Source of the DNA: Juglans regia
Taxonomy: Eukaryota > Streptophyta > Magnoliopsida > Fagales > Juglandaceae
Length of the DNA: 64,000 nt
Assembly (NCBI RefSeq): GCF_001411555.2
Contig: NC_049901.1
Coordinates: 25,346,562 to 25,410,561 of the forward strand
Direction: 5' to 3'
Below, one piece after another: positions 57,251 through 64,000 of this stretch (position 1 is the stretch's first letter; every line of letters starts with the position of its first letter). A program made the translations under genes and the position numbers. Under the pieces are notes generated by a model. That model worked only from the letters and a program-made list of their open reading frames with translations. It was not told where the DNA came from and searched no databases.

Positions 57251-58823
57251 ATGGAGGCAAAAGACTTGGCAAGACAATGGGAAAGGTTCCATCTATCAAG
57301 AGAAGAAAGCTCTTGTTTCCATGCAAACCCAGAACAATACACCGAGGAAGCTGCACGGGGCAAATACTGTATTGTTGGAAAGGCCCTAACGGAGAAGGAG
57401 TGTCAACAGTGAAGGTTTTAGGGTCACCATGTCGCAGATATGGAAGCTGGATGGGTGGGTCATCTTCAAGGAGTTGGGAGAGCAATGTTTTCTGATTGAA
57501 TTCCAAAAGTTGGTAGATAAATAAAGAGTACTAAATGGACGTCCATGGTTCTTTGATAGACACCTTCTGACCATGATGGAAGTGGATGAAACAATATCCA
57601 TCCAGGCATTGTAGTTTCGTTTTGAACCCTTTTGGGTGCAGCTACACAACCTTCCTTTAGCCACCATGACAGAAGATTTTGGTCAGCAATTTACAGGATC
57701 CATTGGGCACGTTATCAGAGTGGAAGCTGAGGCTGATGGACGTACTTGGGGGAGGTGTCTCAGAGTAAGGGTAGCGGTGGATCTACATAAACCTTTGCTG
57801 AGAGGGAAATGGCTGAAGCTAGGTGAAAAACAGCATTGGATTTCCTTTAAGTATGAACGTTTACAAAGTTTTTGTTTCAAGTGTGGGGTGCTATCTCACA
57901 AAGGAAGAAACTGTGCACGGTTGAGAGCTGAGCAACTAGGAGATGAACAGGCCTCGTATCAGTTTGGACCCTGGTTACGAGGACAACCCAGGAACACAAA
58001 TTTATTTGATAGGCGCAAGTATGGTGGTGGTGGAGGTGGAAACCAACGCAGTGGTGAATAGAAAGGAGATAGTGGCGGAAGTGGAAGCCAATGCAGTGGT
58101 GAACATAAAAGAGCGGGAAAGCAGGATATGTCCTCAGTAGAAAACGAGGAAGAAAAGAAGCAAAAGGTCCAATCTCAACCACCAACAAAAGAAACAATAG
58201 TAGGTGAAGATTATATTTAGGGTGGTTATCTTGGGAACTCGTCTAAAGATCACATGGGACAGGCAGATTGGATCCCAGAAGTCAAGCAGTCAACACATGG
58301 GTATGAGGTGTTTAGTCTCGAGGGAGCCACTGAAGCTACTGATATGCAAGGGATCCAAAAGAATATGGGACAGGGTTCTGAAGTACCAAAAGAGGCCTCC
58401 ACGTGCAAAGTAGATAAATGGTCCCCCACTTATGATCCTGAAAAATGGGGAGTCCTACAAAGGAGTGAGGTGGATACTACTAGAAGGCTTGCTGGTACTA
58501 GGCAGGTATCCGGGAAAAGGGTGGAGACAGGTAAGTTGGATAGTATAGATGATCATGTGAACCCTAGTAGGGTTGACTTGGTTAGTACTGTCAGAAGGTG
58601 GAAAAGGAAAGCACGTGAAAGAACATCCCATGAGGAAGACAATGCTGGTGCCTCTCTGACTGAAACACCTAATAGGTCCACCAGAGTGTTTTACCAGAGA
58701 GGATGCAAGAGAAGGAACTCACATTGTAATTCTGTTTCAAAAAAAGTTAAAGAAGATGATGATAACAAGAAAACATTGCTTGCTCAGGCAGAGGTTGGTC
58801 TCCAGCCCTGCCATAATCAATGA
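57251..58823 (+). pseudogene. LINE ORF1 (DUF4283/CCHC-type, degenerate)
   Basis: An RNA-binding protein that partners the LINE RNA. The start is the ATG at 57251 (MEAKDLARQWERF), with YCIVGKALTEKE typical of the DUF4283 beginning. After one frameshift the frame from 57429 gives the domain's second half (VLNGRPWFFDRHLL) and a zinc knuckle, CFKCGVLSHKGRNC (CX2CX4HX4C), near 57875-57915. A Gly-rich and then Lys/Glu-rich tail runs to CHNQ at 58823. In that frame TAA at 57522 and TAG at 57612, 58059 and near 58218 break it. The final TGA overlaps the ORF2 start as ATGA. Confidence 0.82.
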
Positions 58824-61800
58824 GTATCTTGGTGTGGAACTACCGAGGGCTTGGGAACCCTCGGTCAGTTAGTGTCCTTAGAAATTTAGCTAAGGAAAAG
58901 TGTCCCAATTTAGTTTTCCTAGTGAAAACTAAAAGTAGAAATAAAAGGATGGAAGTGATCAGGAGAAATTTAACGATGGATGGGTGTTTTGCAGTGGACT
59001 GTGTGGGATTAAGTGGTGGTATTGCACTTTTATGGAAAGATAAATGGGATGTCAAAGTGATTAACTATTCTAGATGGCATATCAGTGCACTGATCCAAGA
59101 AGATGACAGTGGACTAACATGGCAATTTACTGGCTTTTATGGCCATCCAGAGACTGGAAAAAGAAGTGGGAGTTGGCAACTTTTGAAGATGCTTAAACCT
59201 TCCAGCCCCATGGCCTGGCTTTGCTCGGGAGATTTTAATGAGATACTGCACAAAGGAGCAAATGGGAGGAGGAAGCAGACCTTATAAACAAATTGAGGAG
59301 TTTAGGCAAGCAATAGACTACTGTGGCCTCAATGACATCCACTATTAGGGACTCAGTTTTACATTGTCCAATAACAGGCTTGGAAGGGAATTCACAAAGG
59401 AAAAGATAAACAGAGCTTTTGGAAACAAGGAATGGAATGATCTTTTCAGGCATGCCTCATGCACTGCCCTGGCAGCAATAAAATCTGACCATTCCCCTCT
59501 CCTCATTGAATTATGCAGAACAAGTAATGGAAGAAGGAGAAGACAAGTGTGTTTCAGATGTGAAATGGCATGGGAACAAAAGGAGGATTGCAAAAAGGTC
59601 ATTAGTGAGGCATGGAAGGAAGATAATGGACCAAGTAGTGAGGCTAGCACTCTGAGGAGACAAATAGATGCCTGCAAACAGGAGTTACTGGTTTGGCAGT
59701 AGCAAACTAAAAAACAGCAGGCCAGGAACATTACACAGGGAATACAAAACATTGGTTACCTCCAAGAAACTGGCTCGGGCAGTCACTTAGCTACCATGAA
59801 ACAAGCTCAGGAGGATGTGGTATCTGCCTTGATAGAAAATGACCTAAAGTGGCGCCAAAGGGCAAAGCAACACTGGCTTAAGCATGGAGAAAGAAATACC
59901 CACTACTTTTATATGCAGGCAAGTCAAAGAAGAAAGACCAATACCATCAAAAGGGTTGAGGCCTCACAAGGAAGGTATGTCACTGAGCAGGCAAAGATTG
60001 GAGGTGTGTTCACAAGTTACTTCTCTTCACTATTTACTTCCACCCATCCCTCAAATTTTGAAAACTGCATGTCTGCTATGGAAACAAAACTTGATTTGGA
60101 GATGAAGGCATGGTTAATGATCCCTTTCAATAGAGAACACATAACAGAGGCTATTTTTCATATGAACCCACTAGGGTCTCCTGGCCCTGATGGTTTCCCA
60201 GCTCAGTTTTATCAAAAGCACTGGGAGGTAGTCGGTGAACAAGTGTGTAATTTCGCACTCAAAGTCCTAAACCAGGGTGGATCTCTTAAGGAGGTTAATG
60301 ACACTTTCATTACCCTCATACCAAAAATTAAAAACCCTAAGAGAGTTTCTGATTATAGACCTATTAGCCTGTGCAATGTGGTGTACAAAATAGTCTCCAA
60401 AACCCTTGCAAACAGGCTGAAGGCCATCCTGCCTAAGCTCATTTCCCATAACCAAAGTGCATTTGTACCCGGGAGGCTCATTTCTGATAACACACTAGTT
60501 AACTATGAGATCCTTCATACCATGAACTCAAAAATGAAAGGCAAAAGAGGTTTTATGGCTATGAAATTAGATATGAGTAAGGCCTACGATAGGGTGGAGT
60601 GGCAGTTTGTTGAAGCTATTATGGCCAAGATGGAGTTCCCTCCACATTGGATTAACTTAATTCAGACCTGTCTTCAGTCTGTTACATACTCAATACTGGT
60701 TAATGGTGAGCCTCAAAGGTCTTTTTTGCCCTCAAGGGGCCTTAGACAAGGTGACCCTTTATCCCCCTACATCTTCATTCTATGTGCAGAAGCCCTCACT
60801 GCCCTTTTAAACAAAGCTGAAGGCTGTGGGTTCTTGACCCCAATCCCTATTGGAAGAGGCTCAGTATCAGTGAATCACCTATTCTTTGCAGATGATAGCC
60901 TGCTCTTCTGCCAAGCTTCAACTGAGGAACCTAGACATGTGCTCAACTTACTTGATATATATGAGAAGGCCTCAGGACAGGTGATAAATAAAGACAAATC
61001 TTCAATTTTTTTCAGCAAAAAAAATGGCCAAGCAGTTCAAAAACAAATTTTGGAGATTGCTGGAGTAAAATCTTTGGGCTCTTTTGAAAGATACTTGGGT
61101 CTACCTGCATTGGTGGGAAGAGCAAAGGTGGCATCATTCCATTCTCTAATTGTCAGGACATGGAGTCGAGTTACAAACTGGAAAAATAAATTTCTCTCTG
61201 CAGCAGGGAAAGAAGTTCTCCTCAAAGCAGTCCTTCAAGCCATACCTACCTATGCCATGGGCATGCTTTTGATACCAGCCTCCATCACTAGCAAAATAAC
61301 TCAACTACTCAGGAAATTCTGGTGGGGCTTCAATGAAGATAGCTCCAAAATTCAGTGGGTTAATTGGAAACAACTCAGTTTTAGCAAAGACATGGGAGGG
61401 CTTGGGTTTCGAGATTTGAGAAGCTTTAATTTAGCCTTACTTTCCAAGCAAGGTTGGAGAATTTTACAAAACCCAAATTCTCTGGTTGACAGGGTTCTTA
61501 AGCAGAAGTACTTCAGCAAAGTGGGGCTTTTAGAAGCCAAAGTGGGGATAGGGCCATCTTTTGCCTGGAGAGGTATTCATGCAGGCATAAGGCTCTTAAA
61601 GGAAGGTCTCATATGGAGGGTGGGGAATGGAAAACAAGTAAATATATGGTCAGATAAATGGCTGCCCTTCTCCCATCCATATAAGATTCAGTCCATTCGA
61701 GATGGGGATTGTTGGTGTGAAAAGGTTTGTGATTTGATTGATCCCCAAGTGCAGCAGTGGAAGGAACCTTTTCTCCAACAACTCTTCACCCAGCAGGAAA

Positions 61801-62401
61801 TTGATGATATTAAATCAATAACAATTAGTCTTGGGGGGAGAGAGGACCAGTTAGTCTGGCAATTTACGACACATGGGAGATATACTGTCAAGAGTGGTTA
61901 TCACCTCAACAAAAGTTTGGAGTGTGGACTAGAAGGGGAGACATCAAGCAAAGCTAATGAAAAACAAGCTTGGAAGGCTAGTTGGAAGTTGAGAGTAACC
62001 CCTGCTACCAAAATGTTTCTATGGAGAGCATGCAAGGAGGCCCTACCAACTCTAGCAAATCTGAGAAGGAGGAAAGTAGTGGAACATAGTTCATGCCTGA
62101 TCTGTAAGCAAGAGCCTGAAACTTCTGGACATGTTCTGTGGGGCTGCATTGCTGCAAAGGATGTGTGGGGTCAGGGAGTAAAAAAGGTGCAAAAACTATC
62201 CTTTCAAAGTGATCTAATATTTGATATCTGGTCAAGAATGGTAGAGATCCTTAGTTTAGAGGAACTTGAAGAAGTGGCAGCTACTATGAGGGGCATATGG
62301 ACTAGAAGGAATCATACTCTTCATGGTAAAGACTTCAAACATCCAAATGCTCTCCACCAACTGGCCAAGGCAGAACTGGTAGCATACAGGGAAACTCTCA
62401 C
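58820..62401 (+). pseudogene. LINE ORF2: endonuclease and reverse transcriptase
   Basis: Nicks the target and copies LINE RNA onto it. The start ATG at 58820 (MSILVWNYRGLGNP) overlaps the ORF1 stop. The APE-type endonuclease has the N of WNYRG, GDFNEIL and SDHSPLLI, but the catalytic Glu of the usual ETK is Lys (FLVKTKS). A frameshift near 59270 and TAG stops at 59346 and 59700 follow. From 59703 to the end the RT is open: SPGPDGFPAQFY, PKIKNPKRVSDYRPISLC, KLDMSKAYDRVEW, SRGLRQGDPLSPY and the catalytic FADDSLLFC. A zf-RVT-like region (PATKMFLWRACKEALPTLANL, CLICKQEPETSGHVLW) follows. The RNase H domain and 3' end are removed by LTR-E at 62402. Confidence 0.9.
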
Positions 62402-62736
62402 TGTAACACCCCGACCCCGAGGGTCCGGAGAGTTAACTCATAAAACCTGATAATCAACTCTAACAAGGCTAGAGTACTTCCAAATTCAAGAATTTATCCA
62501 TATTCCCAAACCTCAAATCGAACGTATATACTTCAATTAAATAAATCAAATAAACTCATCTACCAATATTCAATCCAACAACCCAAATAAAATCAACTCT
62601 TCTTCATGTCTCAAATAACAACTAGAAATAATATAACATTAACATAAGTATCCATAAACCGTCTAAATCCATTGAAGCAAACTTAAGAAAGATAATTAAC
62701 CTCCAACACCAACACTAATATCACATCGAGACAATA

Positions 62737-62974
62737 CCATGTTTAACCCCCGTGGTAGGGTTATAAACCACCATTATACCCGTGGCTGGGCCATATTCCA
62801 TGTTTCACCCCGTGGTAGGGTTATAAACCACCATTATACCCGTGGCTGGGCCATTTTCCATGTTTCACCCCCGTGGTAGGGTTATAAACCACCATTATAC
62901 CCGTGGCTGGGCCGTATACCATGTTTCACCCCCGTGGTAGGGTTATAAACCACCATTATACCCGTGGCTGGGCC
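62737..62974 (-). repeat. 60-61 bp tandem array in LTR-E copy E13
   Basis: Four units starting CCATGTTT at 62737, 62798, 62858 and 62919. They are nearly identical, so the expansion is recent. Each contains GTGGT and ACCAC arms that can pair. Confidence 0.9.
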
Positions 62975-63391
62975 TTAACAGAAACAGAACGGATTTCATC
63001 GAAAATCCGGTTACAATCATATACAGAATTAGAACATCATGCCAAGATTCTCAGATGATACCTCATATCAAAACAAAACATTGAAAGGCTTCAGATCATT
63101 TCACATGTTCGAGATAAACATAAACAAAATATTCTTATTTGTTCATAACAAAACTTCCAGATTTTCATATTCGCTCTTTTACATAGTTCAGAAATAAAGT
63201 ACACAAAACTTGCTCATGTCTACACTAGTCATGACAGAAAAACATTTTCCTTTATATAGAATTTATGCATATGCAGAATAAACATTTGAGGTTGTTTTCA
63301 GATCATCTCTTTCAAAAATAAACACATTTATTCTCAAAGTCAACCTCCTTTCATTTATTTTATGCAAAACTAGTATATAAACCCCGCTTAC

Positions 63392-63835
63392 CTGGACTTC
63401 TTAGCTTTTCAGAAATTTCTTCAAAAAATGTTGAGTCGACTAATAATCGCCACCTATAAAAAAATAATCACACAATTTCCGTAAGTTTTCAACCAATTAC
63501 GGATTTCCATATTTAAGCATAAGCTTCTAAAATAATCTATCTTAATTTCTCAAAACTTAAAAATCCTCATAATCCCAAAGTATATCATTACTTCATAAAA
63601 TCACCAATATCCACCACAACCCACGCCATACACAAAACACCAATATTTAAACCCGAACAGCCAACAAATCTCATAGTCTAAACCAATCATACTAACAACT
63701 CCATCACCCAATCCAATCAACCCCGTTACTCCTCGGACTCAGTCCGGCAAAACCAACCAGCAATTAAAATACAGTGTAATGTGCTAGTGTAAAAATACAT
63801 TAAATTCACGAGAATTCTTTGAAAAAAATACTTAC
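63392..63835 (-). other. Putative intron and 62 nt exon in E13
   Basis: On the minus strand GTAAGTATT begins at 63835, the acceptor-like TTTATAG precedes GTGGCGATTATTAG at 63453, and the block ends AAGTCCAG before GTAAGCGGGG at 63391. Confidence 0.45.
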
Positions 63836-64000
63836 ATTGCTATATAATGATTTCCGAAGGATCACGAAACTAAAAAAGGCGACATCTGAGCAACACCACA
63901 GTGTAAAATACACTGTGGCCGTGGGTCACAAATACCCACTTTTCAACGGAGACAAACGAAGACCCCAAAATGATAGGGTAGGGCCTAGAGAGGTCGGTGA

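Larger units (their letters stand above)
62402..64000 (-). mobile_element. LTR-E copy E13 (continues beyond window)
   Basis: Minus orientation, 3' terminus TGTAACACCCC at 62402, inserted in the LINE. It contains a 60-61 bp tandem array (62737-62974), the exon-like block (63392-63453), the intron-like part up to a GTAAGT donor (63830-63835) and the start of the CT/GC-rich leader part. No PBS is seen at 62401, so it is a solo LTR, a truncated copy or a 3' LTR. Confidence 0.8.

Noticed and set aside
1..64000. tRNA, rRNA or satellite arrays
   Set aside because: No cloverleaf with the A/B-box spacing, no rRNA sequence and no long high-copy satellite array was seen. tRNA-like matches are primer binding sites of retroelements.

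Overview
The window looks like plant nuclear DNA, most likely a eudicot and probably pericentromeric or other retroelement-rich heterochromatin. It is A+T-rich. No host gene, tRNA or rRNA can be supported. Essentially every stretch belongs to nested, mostly broken retroelements: Ty3/gypsy chromovirus-type elements, one Ty1/copia remnant, two LINEs and several very long LTRs. Species cannot be named from the sequence alone.

Labels used here. Elt-B is a Ty3/gypsy element with 807 bp LTRs, and Elt-A is a related but internally deleted family (LTRs about 720-808 bp, ends TGAT...ATCA). LTR-E is a long LTR of about 2.5 kb (ends TGTAAC...GTTACA). LTR-D is a giant unit of about 4.8 kb (starts TGTAATAGCC, ends GACGTCACA). 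LTR-H is a third long LTR-like sequence. Elt-R is an apparently non-coding element bounded by LTR-E copies.

Layout. 1-3066: LTR-E with a solo Elt-A LTR inserted. 3067-4365: decayed LTR-D-like repeat. 4366-6012: copia integrase/RT remnant. 6013-23930: a nested stack in which an LTR-D copy (D1) received Elt-B (7001-13556, TSD TCTTA) and a second LTR-D copy (D2, 14107-23729, TSD CACTA), and D2 in turn received Elt-A1 (17935-22713, TSD CCCAT). 23931-30537: Elt-R, hosting Elt-A2 (25896-28754, TSD CTAGC). 30538-42459: head-to-head and nested fragments of LTR-E, LTR-D and LTR-H. 42460-56125: an LTR-INT-LTR-INT-LTR arrangement of a gag-only LTR-E element, interrupted by a 5'-inverted LINE (46533-47364), a solo LTR-E (47995-50528, TSD ATGTT) and an inverted Elt-A structure (51326-55441). 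56126-57060: unclassified LTR-like fragment. 57061-62401: a long but mutated LINE. 62402-64000: another LTR-E.

None of the coding regions is intact. The most unusual features are: the Elt-A family, which shares RT and integrase-core deletions between copies and carries a tandemly amplified chimeric integrase peptide; LTRs with conserved splice-like signals around short exons; a hairpin whose stem sequence changes between LTR families while pairing is kept; and tandem arrays of hairpin-forming units inside the LTRs.
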